From: JAJTHJ01 sp046316025
Lineage (GTDB): Bacteria; Pseudomonadota; Gammaproteobacteria; Burkholderiales; Burkholderiaceae_F
Assembly: GCA_046316025.1 (NCBI GenBank)
Contig: JBKCXU010000088.1
Location: forward strand, 1 to 52,105
Direction: 5' to 3'
DNA: 52,105 nt
In this document: in pieces, positions 34,712-42,331 of the stretch
Layout of the letters: each line of letters begins with the position of its first letter
Numbering within the stretch: position 1 is the stretch's first letter
Program-made: the position numbers and the translations under genes
The notes under the pieces: model-generated
What the model saw: only the letters and a program-made list of their open reading frames with translations
What the model was told of the DNA's origin: nothing
Databases searched by the model: none

Positions 34712-34806
34712 TCGCTTTCGGGCGCCGTCGCTGCGCTCGGGACGACCCGAGCCGAGCGGGTTTGCCACCGACCCCGTGGCAATCCGCGCACGCGCGGCGC
34801 GCGATG

Positions 34807-34820
34807 CTGACCTAGGTCAG
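34807..34820. promoter_or_regulatory. 14-bp perfect palindrome upstream of the MGMT-like gene
   Basis: CTGACCTAGGTCAG is a perfect dyad located 35 bases before the chosen start of the MGMT-like gene and just before an alternative ATG at 34822. It is a candidate operator for a dimeric repressor. No matching promoter boxes were recognised around it. Confidence 0.35.
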
Positions 34821-34854
34821 TATGCGTTGCGTGCAGGCGCCTACTGTCGCGCTC

Positions 34855-35373
34855 ATGACGGTCGTAGCCCGCTCCAGCGACAAGCCGATTCAAACGGTAC
34901 GGCCCACTGAGGGCAGCGGGCGGGCTAAGCCGTGCAGTCGGACCGGTTGGGAATCCCGGCTGAAACCCGAACTGCAGCCGCGCATCGTGCGCGATGCCCG
35001 CCACGGCGACCGCGTCCTCATTGCCACGCCGCTGGCGGTGGCGGCGGAAATCGCCGCCGTTCCGCCCGGCCAGTTGCTCACCGTGGCCGAACTGCGTGAG
35101 CGGCTGGCGGCGCGCTTTGGCGCCGATCGCACCTGCGCGCAGACGGCAGGTGTCTTCGCCTCGACCATAGCCGGCGCCGTCGGCGACGATCTGCGTGCGC
35201 ATCGCGCACCGCGCTGGCCGGTGTGGCGGCTGATCGGCAACGACGGCTGTTTGCACGACGGCTGGGCGCTCGATGCACGCTATCGCGCCACCCGGCTGCA
35301 CGAAGAAGGACACACCATTGCACGCCATGGCCGCCGCTGGAAAGTGGTGGCGCCGCGCGGCCGCGCGCATTAG
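34855..35373 (+). CDS. Conserved hypothetical protein, MGMT/alkyltransferase-like family
   Basis: The 172-residue protein has an N-terminal stretch without recognised motifs, then VLIATPLAVAAEIAAVPPGQLLTVAELRERLAARFGADRTCAQTAG (about 63-108) and a C-terminal RWPVWRLIGNDGCLHDGWALDARYRATRLHEEGHTI. The second part resembles the proteins often labelled MGMT-family, where 'P-W-W-R-V-x-x-x-D-G-x-L' and 'L-x-x-E-G-H' recur. The true alkyltransferase PCHR active site is absent. A DNA-related role is possible but not shown. Starts at 34855 or 34822 are both open. A strong terminator follows. Confidence 0.6.
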   Translation: MTVVARSSDKPIQTVRPTEGSGRAKPCSRTGWESRLKPELQPRIVRDARHGDRVLIATPLAVAAEIAAVPPGQLLTVAELRERLAARFGADRTCAQTAGVFASTIAGAVGDDLRAHRAPRWPVWRLIGNDGCLHDGWALDARYRATRLHEEGHTIARHGRRWKVVAPRGRAH

Positions 35374-35421
35374 CGCGCAGGGCAGGATTCAGGAGAGAGA
35401 ACGGGTGGGGAAGCAGAGGTG

Positions 35422-35459
35422 CAGCGGGCGGTGTTTACGGCACCGCCCGCTGTTTTTTT
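35422..35459 (+). terminator. Rho-independent terminator, overlapping the end of the facing gene
   Basis: A 12-bp perfect G/C stem (35422-35433 with 35441-35452) with a seven-base loop is followed by seven T residues (35453-35459). It ends plus-strand transcription after the MGMT-like gene. The loop contains the stop codon, and the distal arm encodes the last residues, of the facing SenB-like glycosyltransferase gene. Confidence 0.9.
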
Positions 35460-36472
35460 GCCCGTAGCTCCCGGTCGATCAAGCGCAGCAGCACGCGCCG
35501 CTCGCGCGCGGGCGCAAAGCGCGCCGCTCGCGCACGGCACTGCCGCTGCAGACGGCGCACAAATGCCGGCTCGCGCGCCGCGCGCTCGATCAGGGCCGTG
35601 GCTGCCGCCGCATTGCCGACGGGAAAGATCCCGGCGTAGCCCCGCCCCAACATGCCGACGTTGCCGGCGCAGTTGGAGGCGACGACCGCGGCGCCGCTCT
35701 GGATCGCCTCCAGCACCGCCTGCGCGCCGCCTTCCATCCTGGAGGGATGCAGCAACAGCGGCGCGCGGCGCAGCCAGCGGCGGGCGGCGGCGTGGGGCAC
35801 GGCGCCGAGCCAGCGGTAGTGTGGGCAGGATTGCTGCGTGGCCGCGGCGGCGCGGCCGAACTCGGCATCGAGCGCGGCGCCGATGTGCAGGATGCGCACG
35901 CGCGAGTCGGCGGGCAGTTGGCGCGCGACCTGCATCGCCAAACCTGGGTCTTTCTCTTCGCGCAGATGGCCGAGCACGACGACGTCGAACGTCCGTCGCC
36001 GCCGTGGCAGCGCCGCCTGCGCCGGCGCCGATTGGTAGATCGTCGCAGTCTTGCGCGCGAGCGCGGCGGGCAGTTCCCGCCGGCCTTCGTCTTGCAGCAC
36101 GACCAGCCGGGTCGCCAGGCGCAGCGAGCGCTGCGCGGCGGCGTCGGTCTTGATGTCGCGGTACAGGTCGGTGCCGGTCAGCACGACGATCAGCGGCCGC
36201 TGCAAATGCGCCGCGGCGAAGGCGGCGATCGACTCCGCCGAGCGCCGCGCATGCAGCGCGATCATCAGGTCGGCGTCGCGGCCGTCCCACTGGGTCGCCA
36301 CCCGCACCCGGTAGTGCGGGCGCAGAAAGCGCGCCCAGCGCGAGGCGGTGCGCCAGTTGCCGTTGTTGCTGTCGGCGCCGTAGGGGGTGATCAGCGCGAC
36401 CGTCGGTCGCGCAGTGCTAGGCCACGACCGGCTTCGATTCGACACCGAAGGCCACCGCGTTGAAGCCGGCAT
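35435..36472 (-). CDS. senB: SenB-like selenosugar-synthase-family glycosyltransferase
   Basis: The 345-residue protein is a GT4-type glycosyltransferase whose conserved string fits the TIGR04348/SenB group: NNGNWRTASRWARFL near residue 36, QWDGRDADLMIALHARRSAESI near 60, VVLTGTDLYRDIKTDAA near 95, VVVLGHLREEKDP near 164 and HPSRMEGGAQAVLEA near 242. In characterised selenoneine clusters SenB makes a seleno-sugar from selenophosphate and UDP-sugar, supplied by SenC and used by SenA. Neither partner is in this window. The start is uncertain: ATG 36472 overlaps fabI by 56 bases, and GTG 36445 is an alternative. The last codons lie in a terminator hairpin. Assignment is from memory of the family. 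Confidence 0.78.
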   Translation of the reverse strand: MPASTRWPSVSNRSRSWPSTARPTVALITPYGADSNNGNWRTASRWARFLRPHYRVRVATQWDGRDADLMIALHARRSAESIAAFAAAHLQRPLIVVLTGTDLYRDIKTDAAAQRSLRLATRLVVLQDEGRRELPAALARKTATIYQSAPAQAALPRRRRTFDVVVLGHLREEKDPGLAMQVARQLPADSRVRILHIGAALDAEFGRAAAATQQSCPHYRWLGAVPHAAARRWLRRAPLLLHPSRMEGGAQAVLEAIQSGAAVVASNCAGNVGMLGRGYAGIFPVGNAAAATALIERAAREPAFVRRLQRQCRARAARFAPARERRVLLRLIDRELRAKKQRAVP

Positions 36473-37217
36473 CGACGTAGGTGATCTCGCCGGTGACGCC
36501 CGAGGCGAGGTCGGACAGCAAAAAGGCGGCGACGTTGCCGACCTCGTCGATCGTCACGTTGCGCCGCAGCGGTGCGACCTGCGCGTTGTAGTCGAGCATC
36601 TTTGAGAGGCCCTTGATGCCGCTGGCGGCGAGCGTCTTGATCGGGCCGGCGGAAATGCCGTTCACGCGCACGCCGCGCGGGCCAAACTCGGCCGCCAGGT
36701 AGCGCACCGACGCTTCCAGCGCCGCCTTGGCCAGTCCCATCACGTTGTAGTGCGGCACGGCGCGCTCGGCGCCGAGGTAGGTCAGCGTGAGTAGCGCGCC
36801 GCGCCGCGCGGTGAGCAGCGGTGCGGCCGCCTTGGCCAGCGCCGGGAAGCTGTAGGCCGAAATGTCGAGCGCGGTCTTGAAGCCCTCGCGCGTGAGCCCG
36901 TCGGTCAACTCGCCCTCCAGTGCCTCGCGCGGGGCGAAGCCGATGGAATGCACCAGACCATCCAGCCCGTCCCAGCGTGCGGCGAGCTGTGCGAACACCG
37001 CGGCGATCTGCGCGTCGTCGCCGACGTCGCAGGGGAACACGAGGTCGCTTTCAAACTCCCGCGCGAACTCGACGATGCGGTCGCGGAAGCGCTCGCCCAC
37101 GTAGGTGAAGGCGAGATCTGCCCCTTCGCGCCGGCAGGCCTGGGCGATGCCGTAGGCGATCGAGCGGTTGGACAACAGTCCGGTGATGAGGATGCGCTTG
37201 CCGGCGAGAAAAGCCAT
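36417..37217 (-). CDS. fabI: Enoyl-[acyl-carrier-protein] reductase (NADH)
   Basis: FabI reduces trans-2-enoyl-ACP in the last step of fatty acid elongation and is the triclosan target. The 266-residue SDR protein has the FabI-specific nucleotide loop KRILITGLLSNRSIAYGIAQACRREGADLAFTY (about 7-39). It also has the active-site pair in the segment YLGAERAVPHYNVMGLAKAALEA (about 146-168, with the Y-x6-K spacing) and SAGPIKTLAASGIKG (about 190-204). Length is typical. The start at 37217 begins MAFLAGKRIL, as in most homologues. The SenB-like gene follows on the same strand with an overlap. Confidence 0.96.
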   Translation of the reverse strand: MAFLAGKRILITGLLSNRSIAYGIAQACRREGADLAFTYVGERFRDRIVEFAREFESDLVFPCDVGDDAQIAAVFAQLAARWDGLDGLVHSIGFAPREALEGELTDGLTREGFKTALDISAYSFPALAKAAAPLLTARRGALLTLTYLGAERAVPHYNVMGLAKAALEASVRYLAAEFGPRGVRVNGISAGPIKTLAASGIKGLSKMLDYNAQVAPLRRNVTIDEVGNVAAFLLSDLASGVTGEITYVDAGFNAVAFGVESKPVVA

Positions 37218-37264
37218 GGTTGGTGCGGGCGGAGTAGGTGTGGAAGTCGCAGTGCGGGCGGGGG

Positions 37265-38848
37265 CTACTTGCGCGTCGCCGCCGCGGCGCCGGCACTGCC
37301 CGCGGCGGTGGCGCCGGTCGTCGTCGCACGCGCGCCGTTGGAGGCGGTGGCACGCGCCGCCGGCTTGCCGGACTTGGCGGGCTTGGCGGATTGGGCAGGC
37401 CGGTTGGTCTTGGTCGCTTTGCTGCCCTTGGCCGCTGTCGGTTGCCTTGCGACGGTCAGCGTCAGCCGCTGGCCGGCAAACAGCCGGTCGGAGCGCAGAT
37501 CGTTCCAGCTGCGAATATCTGCGGCAGAGACACCCCAACGCCGCCCCACCGAGGCGAGCGTGTCGCCTTGGCGCACGCGATAGGTCACCTGGCGTGTGTT
37601 GGCGGAGAGCGGCACCAGTTGCAGCGAGGCGGTGAGCATCGCCGGTGCGATGTCTTCGTCCATCGTCTCGTCGCGCGGGATCAGCAGGGTCGAGCCCGTC
37701 GTCGGGCGGTAACGCGGCGGTATGCGATTGGCCTCGCGCAGGCGTTCGGGGCTGACGCCAACGCGGCGCGCCACCTGCTCGATGGTCTCGCCCGGCGCCA
37801 GCGTGGTTGTGGTCCAACTCGACAGCGGCTGGCCGGTCGCCTCCCACGCCGCCAGATTGGCGAGGTAGGTTTCCGTCTTGGCCGCCGGCAGCAGGATGGT
37901 CGGTTGCGCCGCGCCGACGATCACCGGGCGGTTGAACGACGGGTTCAACGCCCGCAACTCGTCGAGCGGCATCTCCGCCAGCCGCGCCAGCGTTGCCACG
38001 TCGATGTCGCGCGTCTTGGTCAGCACGACGAAATACGGCTCGTTGCGGATCTCCGGCAGCACGATGCCGTAGCGCTGCGGCTCGCGCACGATGTTCTTGA
38101 TCGCCTGCAGCTTGGGCACGTAGTCCATCGTCTCGGCCGGCAGGCGCAGGCTGGCGTAGTCGGTCGGCTGGCGCGCCCGCTGTGCCCGCGCCATGGCTCG
38201 GCCCAAACCGCCTTCGCCCATGTTGTAGGCGGCCAGCGCCAGCTGCCAGTCGCCGAAGTCGTCGTACAGTTTTTGCAGGTAATCGAGCGCGGCGCGGGTG
38301 GAGGCCACCACGTCGCGGCGCTGGTCTTGCCAGAGGTTCTGGTCGAGCGCGTAAAACTTGCCGGTGGACGGGATGAACTGCCACAGCCCCGCCGCCTTGG
38401 CGATCGACACGGCTTCCGGCTGCATCGCGCTTTCGACGAACGGCAGCAGCGCCAGTTCGGTCGGCATGCCGCGGCGCTCGATCTCCTCGACGATGTAAAA
38501 GAGGTAGAGGCTGCCGCGCTGGGCCATGCGGTCGAAGTAGTCGGGCCGCGCCGCGTACCACGCGGTGCGCTGCTCGGCCCGCTTGGTTTCCAGATCGGGC
38601 ATGGCAAAGCCGCGCCGCACGCGTACCCAGAGATCGCCGGGCGGCGGTGGGGCAGCAACCGGTGTGGCCGCGGGCGCCGGCGCAGGCACCGAAGGCGCTG
38701 CGCCTTTCGGCGGGAGCGTCGGTGCAACCACCGGTGGCGTGGTGGCGATAGTTGTCTCGCCTTGCTCGGCGGACTGCGGCAACTGCGCGCAGCCGGCCGC
38801 GAACAACAACGGCACGAGCAGGGCGGGCAGGCGAGGGCAACGACGCAT
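37265..38848 (-). CDS. mltD: Membrane-bound lytic murein transglycosylase D
   Basis: MltD cleaves peptidoglycan glycan strands with anhydro-muramic acid formation. The 527-residue lipoprotein has a lipobox LLFAAGC (Cys near residue 20), a Pro/Ala-rich linker, and an SLT domain with catalytic Glu139 in FVESAMQPEAVS followed by AAGLWQFIPSTGKFYAL and AAYNMGEGGLGRAM. It ends in two LysM domains (about 330-380 and 405-455), beginning ETIEQVARRVGVSPERLREANRI and YRVRQGDTLASVGRRWGVSAADIRSWN. The Lys/Ala-rich end is low complexity. It starts 35 bases after gloB, matching the mltD-gloB neighbourhood known from E. coli. Confidence 0.95.
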   Translation of the reverse strand: MRRCPRLPALLVPLLFAAGCAQLPQSAEQGETTIATTPPVVAPTLPPKGAAPSVPAPAPAATPVAAPPPPGDLWVRVRRGFAMPDLETKRAEQRTAWYAARPDYFDRMAQRGSLYLFYIVEEIERRGMPTELALLPFVESAMQPEAVSIAKAAGLWQFIPSTGKFYALDQNLWQDQRRDVVASTRAALDYLQKLYDDFGDWQLALAAYNMGEGGLGRAMARAQRARQPTDYASLRLPAETMDYVPKLQAIKNIVREPQRYGIVLPEIRNEPYFVVLTKTRDIDVATLARLAEMPLDELRALNPSFNRPVIVGAAQPTILLPAAKTETYLANLAAWEATGQPLSSWTTTTLAPGETIEQVARRVGVSPERLREANRIPPRYRPTTGSTLLIPRDETMDEDIAPAMLTASLQLVPLSANTRQVTYRVRQGDTLASVGRRWGVSAADIRSWNDLRSDRLFAGQRLTLTVARQPTAAKGSKATKTNRPAQSAKPAKSGKPAARATASNGARATTTGATAAGSAGAAAATRK

Positions 38849-38883
38849 CGGCGGAGTATAGAAGCGCCTCTGCGCCGAAGCGG

Positions 38884-39654
38884 TCACGAGAAGCGGTTCT
38901 TCCACGCCCGCAGCGCGGCAAAGGTGGCGACCGGGCCGGCTGCGGTGCCGGCGTCGATCCGCTCGGCCGCCGCGCGCACCGCGGCGACCTCGCAGCGCAG
39001 GAAGGGATTGGTCGCCAGTTCCTCGGCCAGTGTGGAAGGCACGGTCGGCGTGCCGCTTGCGCGCAGCGCCGCGCAGCGCTCGCTGCGCGCGGCGAGTGCG
39101 GCGTTGTCCGGCTCCACCGCGCGCGCGAAGCGCAGATTGGCGAGCGTGTACTCGTGCGCGCAGTACACGCGCGTGGCGGGCGGCAGCGCGGCCAGCTTGG
39201 CGAGCGAACCCACCATCTGCGCCGGCGTCCCTTCAAATAGGCGCCCGCAACCCGCGGCGAAGAGCGTGTCGCCGCAGAAAAGCGCTTGCATGTCGCGAGC
39301 GTAGTAGGCGATATGCCCGCCCGTGTGGCCGGGCACATCGAGCACTTGGAACTCGGTGCCCAGCACCTCGATGGCGTCGCCTTCGACGAGTGCGTGGGTG
39401 CGGCCGGGGATCGTCTCGCCCGCCGGCCCGTACACCGGCACACCGGGCGTGGCCAGCGCCGGCACGCCGCCCACGTGGTCGCCGTGATGGTGCGTGACTA
39501 GAATCGCTGCGAGTCGAAGTTGGCGCGCGCGCAGCGCGTCGAGCACCGGCGCGGCATCGCCAGGGTCGACGACGGCCGCGCGATCGCCCTGCGTCAGCAG
39601 CCAGATGTAGTTGTCCGCAAAAGCGGGGATCGGTTCGATGGCAATCGTGTTCAT
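38884..39654 (-). CDS. gloB: Hydroxyacylglutathione hydrolase (glyoxalase II)
   Basis: GloB hydrolyses S-D-lactoylglutathione to lactate and glutathione, completing methylglyoxal detoxification. The 256-residue MBL-fold enzyme has the full metal motif H55-x-H57-x-D59-H60 in THHHGDHVGG, a VPGHTGGHIAYY loop near 107, FCGDTLFAAGCGRLFEGTPAQM near 126, and the C-terminal glutathione-site region YTLANLRFARAVEPDN near 172. Length and N-terminus (IPAFADNYIWLL) are standard. It is divergent from the methyltransferase gene, 32 bases away, and co-directional with mltD. Confidence 0.97.
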   Translation of the reverse strand: MNTIAIEPIPAFADNYIWLLTQGDRAAVVDPGDAAPVLDALRARQLRLAAILVTHHHGDHVGGVPALATPGVPVYGPAGETIPGRTHALVEGDAIEVLGTEFQVLDVPGHTGGHIAYYARDMQALFCGDTLFAAGCGRLFEGTPAQMVGSLAKLAALPPATRVYCAHEYTLANLRFARAVEPDNAALAARSERCAALRASGTPTVPSTLAEELATNPFLRCEVAAVRAAAERIDAGTAAGPVATFAALRAWKNRFS

Positions 39655-39686
39655 CGTTACGCAATTTACGCCGCACCGGGGACAGC

Positions 39687-40565
39687 ATGCAGCCTGAGCC
39701 TCTGTTCGGTGCGCCGCCCCCGCCGTCGGAGCCGATTGCCGAATTGCGGATCGCCGAGTTCCTGCAATCGCCCCCAGGCCGCTACGTGCTCGCCTGGGAG
39801 CAGCGGCAACTGAACGCGGTGGTGGCCGACATCTTTGGCTACCACGCGCTGCAGCTCGGCCTGCCGGAAGTCGACGCGCTGCGCGAGAGCCGGATGAAGC
39901 TGCGCTTCTGCGCCGCCGACCGCCTGCTCGACCCCGCGCAGAGTAACGGCCATGCGCAGGTGGCGGCGATCAACCGCTACGAGGAACTGCCGTTTGCCAG
40001 CGGCTCGATCGACCTCGTGGTGATGCCGCACGTGCTCGAGTTTGCCGACGAGCCGCACCAGGTGTTGCGTGAGGTCGAGCGCGTGCTGGTGCCCGAAGGG
40101 CAGGTGGTGGTCACCGGCTTCAATCCGGCCAGCCTGTGGGGGTTGCGGCAGTTCTGCACGCGGCTGGGTGCGGCGCCTTTTTTGCCGCGCGAGGCGCAAT
40201 TCATCGCGCTGCCGCGGATCAAGGACTGGCTGAAGCTGCTGAGCTTCGAAACCCATCGCGGTCGCTTTGGTTGCTACCTGCCGTGGGCGCGCAGCGACAA
40301 GTGGCTGACGCGCTGGAGCTTCATGGAGAAAGCCGGCGACCGCTGGTGGCCGGTGCTGGGTTCCGTTTACGTGGTGACCGCCGTCAAGCGCGTGCGCGGC
40401 ATGCGGCTGGTGGGCGCGCTGCGCAAACGGCGCGAACTGCTGCGCCCCGCGCTGACGCCTGCCGCCGCCCGCAACCTGCTGCGCACCGACGAGGCCGCCA
40501 GCGTGCGCGTGCTCGACGATGTGCCCGCCGCCAACGACGGTGGCGCGCAGGCCGCGCGCGGATGA
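39687..40565 (+). CDS. SAM-dependent methyltransferase-like protein (YafS-type)
   Basis: The 292-residue protein fits the class I methyltransferase family that neighbours gloB and rnhA in many proteobacteria (YafS in E. coli). Visible parts are EELPFASGSIDLVVMPHVLEFADEPHQVLREVERVLVPEGQVVVTGFNP (about 94-142), covering the post-motif strands and the 'L-x-P-G-G'-like motif as VPEGQ. The glycine-rich SAM loop is poor: the expected segment reads YHALQLGLPEVDAL. Activity is therefore less certain than the fold, and no substrate can be assigned. Its stop overlaps the rnhA start by four bases. Confidence 0.82.
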   Translation: MQPEPLFGAPPPPSEPIAELRIAEFLQSPPGRYVLAWEQRQLNAVVADIFGYHALQLGLPEVDALRESRMKLRFCAADRLLDPAQSNGHAQVAAINRYEELPFASGSIDLVVMPHVLEFADEPHQVLREVERVLVPEGQVVVTGFNPASLWGLRQFCTRLGAAPFLPREAQFIALPRIKDWLKLLSFETHRGRFGCYLPWARSDKWLTRWSFMEKAGDRWWPVLGSVYVVTAVKRVRGMRLVGALRKRRELLRPALTPAAARNLLRTDEAASVRVLDDVPAANDGGAQAARG

Positions 40566-41062
40566 AGCACGCCCGCAGCGTCGAACTCGCGCCCGATGTG
40601 GTGGAGATCCCCTCTGGCGCCACCGACGCCACGGTCGAGATCTATGCCGACGGCGCCTGCCGCGGCAACCCCGGCCCCGGCGGCTGGGGCGTGTGGATGA
40701 AGTGGGGCGTGCACGAGCGCGAGATCTTCGGCGGCGAGCCTGCCACCACCAACAACCGGATGGAACTGACGGCGGTGATCGAGGCGCTGGCGGCACTCAA
40801 GCGGCGCAGCCGCGTCGTGCTGCACACCGACTCGCAGTACGTGCAGCGCGGCATCACCGAGTGGCTGCCCAACTGGGTGCGGCGCGGCTGGAAGACCGCC
40901 GGCAACGGCGCGGTGAAAAACGCCGATCTGTGGCGCCGTTTGGCGGAACTCAACGCTTGCCACGATGTCGATTGGCGCTGGGTGCGCGGGCACGCCGGCG
41001 TGCCGGGCAACGAACGCGCCGACGCGTTGGCGCGGCGCGGCGCGGCGTCGGTGGCGCGGTGA
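40562..41062 (+). CDS. rnhA: Ribonuclease HI
   Basis: RNase HI degrades the RNA strand of RNA:DNA hybrids, removing R-loops and primers. The 166-residue protein has the acidic catalytic residues in IYADGACRGNPGPGGWGV (Asp near 31), NNRMELTAVIEAL (Glu near 68) and LHTDSQYVQRGI (Asp near 90), with the final His/Asp loop in GHAGVPGNERADALA. The basic handle region WVRRGWKTAGNGAVKNADLW is present. ATG at 40562 overlaps the methyltransferase stop. An N-terminal extension of about 20 residues precedes the domain. In many relatives dnaQ follows; here an efflux pump pair intervenes. Confidence 0.97.
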   Translation: MKHARSVELAPDVVEIPSGATDATVEIYADGACRGNPGPGGWGVWMKWGVHEREIFGGEPATTNNRMELTAVIEALAALKRRSRVVLHTDSQYVQRGITEWLPNWVRRGWKTAGNGAVKNADLWRRLAELNACHDVDWRWVRGHAGVPGNERADALARRGAASVAR

Positions 41063-41111
41063 TAAAGTCGCGCGCTCTTCCTGCGGCCTGTCGCCTGCGG
41101 CCGCTCCTTCG

Positions 41112-42281
41112 ATGACTCACAAGACTGCACTGATCGCGATTGCGACGCTGCTCGTCGCGGCGGCCGTGGCCTATGTTGCGTTCGACCGGCTGGGAGGCAG
41201 CCCCAACAGCCCGGCGCTGAAGGCCGCCGCCGAGAAGGCGCTGGCGGAGCCCAAGGGCGATGCCAAGGCGGCCGTGGCCGGCAAGGGCGAGGCCAAGGGC
41301 GGCCCCGGCGGTGGCGGGCCGGTGCCGGTGGCGGTGGTCAAGCTGGTACCCACCGCGGTGCAGGAAGACTTGCCTGCCGTGGGGTCGCTGCGCTCGAACG
41401 AGAGCGTGATGCTGCGGCCCGAGGTCTCCGGTCGCATCGCCACGATCGGCTTTCGCGACGGGCAGGCGGTGCGCCGCGGCGACGTGCTGATCGGCCTGGA
41501 CGCCAGCCTGCAAGAGGCGGAGGTGGTCAAGGCGCGCGCCGAGCTCGATCTGGCGCAGTCCAACTTCAAGCGCACCGAAGACCTCGCGCGCAAGAACTTC
41601 GTCAGCGGCAGCGCGCAGGAGCAGGCCGCCTCCAGCGCGCAGGTTGCCGCGGCCAATCTCAAGCTCGCCGAGGCGCGACTGGCCAAGATGCGGTTGGTGG
41701 CGCCCTTCGACGGCGTGGCCGGCATCCGCTCGGTCAGTGTGGGCGACTATGTGAAAGAGGGGGCCGACCTCGTCAACCTGGAAGACATCGGTACGCTCAA
41801 GGTCGATTACCGCCTGCCCGAGCGCGCCTTCGAGCAGGTGCGGGTCGGCCTGCCCGTCGAGGTGGTGGCCGATGCGCTGCCGGATCGACGGTTTGCCGGT
41901 GCGATCGAGGCGATCAACCCGCGCATCGACGCCGGTGGCCGGTCGCTCGAAGTGCGTGCGCGGCTGGCCAACCGCGGCGGCAATCAGCGGCCGGGCCTGG
42001 TCGTGCGCGTGCGCACGATCGTCGGCAGCCGGCCCAACGCCCTGCTGGTGCCCGAAGAAGCGATCGTCCCCGCCGGCGGCGAGTTCTACGTGTTCCGCGT
42101 GATCGAGCGCGACGGGCAGAAGGTGGCGCAGCGGGTCAAGGTGCGCCCCGGCGTGCGCCGCGACGGCACGGTGGAACTGACCGACGGCGTGGCCGCCGGC
42201 GACCTGATCGTCACCGCCGGCTCGCGCCTGGGCCGCGACGGGCAGCCGGTGCGCGTCGTCGAACCGGCCGGCAAAGGTTGA
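41112..42281 (+). CDS. RND efflux periplasmic adaptor (membrane fusion protein)
   Basis: The 389-residue adaptor has an N-terminal membrane helix (ALIAIATLLVAAAVAYVAF), a Lys/Gly-rich linker, then the MFP layout: a barrel-sandwich half with LRPEVSGRIATIGFRDGQAVRRGDVLIGLDASLQEAEV (about 100-137). A helical hairpin of Ala/Lys/Glu heptads follows (about 138-190), then APFDGVAGIRSVSVGDYVKEG (about 198-218) and the beta-barrel domain. It bridges the inner-membrane RND pump to an outer-membrane channel. A TAAAGT-like box just after the rnhA stop may be its promoter. The RND gene follows after 50 bases; no outer-membrane factor is in this operon. Confidence 0.92.
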   Translation: MTHKTALIAIATLLVAAAVAYVAFDRLGGSPNSPALKAAAEKALAEPKGDAKAAVAGKGEAKGGPGGGGPVPVAVVKLVPTAVQEDLPAVGSLRSNESVMLRPEVSGRIATIGFRDGQAVRRGDVLIGLDASLQEAEVVKARAELDLAQSNFKRTEDLARKNFVSGSAQEQAASSAQVAAANLKLAEARLAKMRLVAPFDGVAGIRSVSVGDYVKEGADLVNLEDIGTLKVDYRLPERAFEQVRVGLPVEVVADALPDRRFAGAIEAINPRIDAGGRSLEVRARLANRGGNQRPGLVVRVRTIVGSRPNALLVPEEAIVPAGGEFYVFRVIERDGQKVAQRVKVRPGVRRDGTVELTDGVAAGDLIVTAGSRLGRDGQPVRVVEPAGKG

Positions 42282-42331
42282 ACTCCGGCGCCGGCCGAAG
42301 GTCAACTCTCTACCGATCACCGATCACCGCC

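Noticed and set aside
36417..39443. Single 1008-codon frame spanning fabI, mltD and gloB
   Set aside because: Only the fabI part is real. The rest is a shadow of mltD and gloB, each with its own clear frame.
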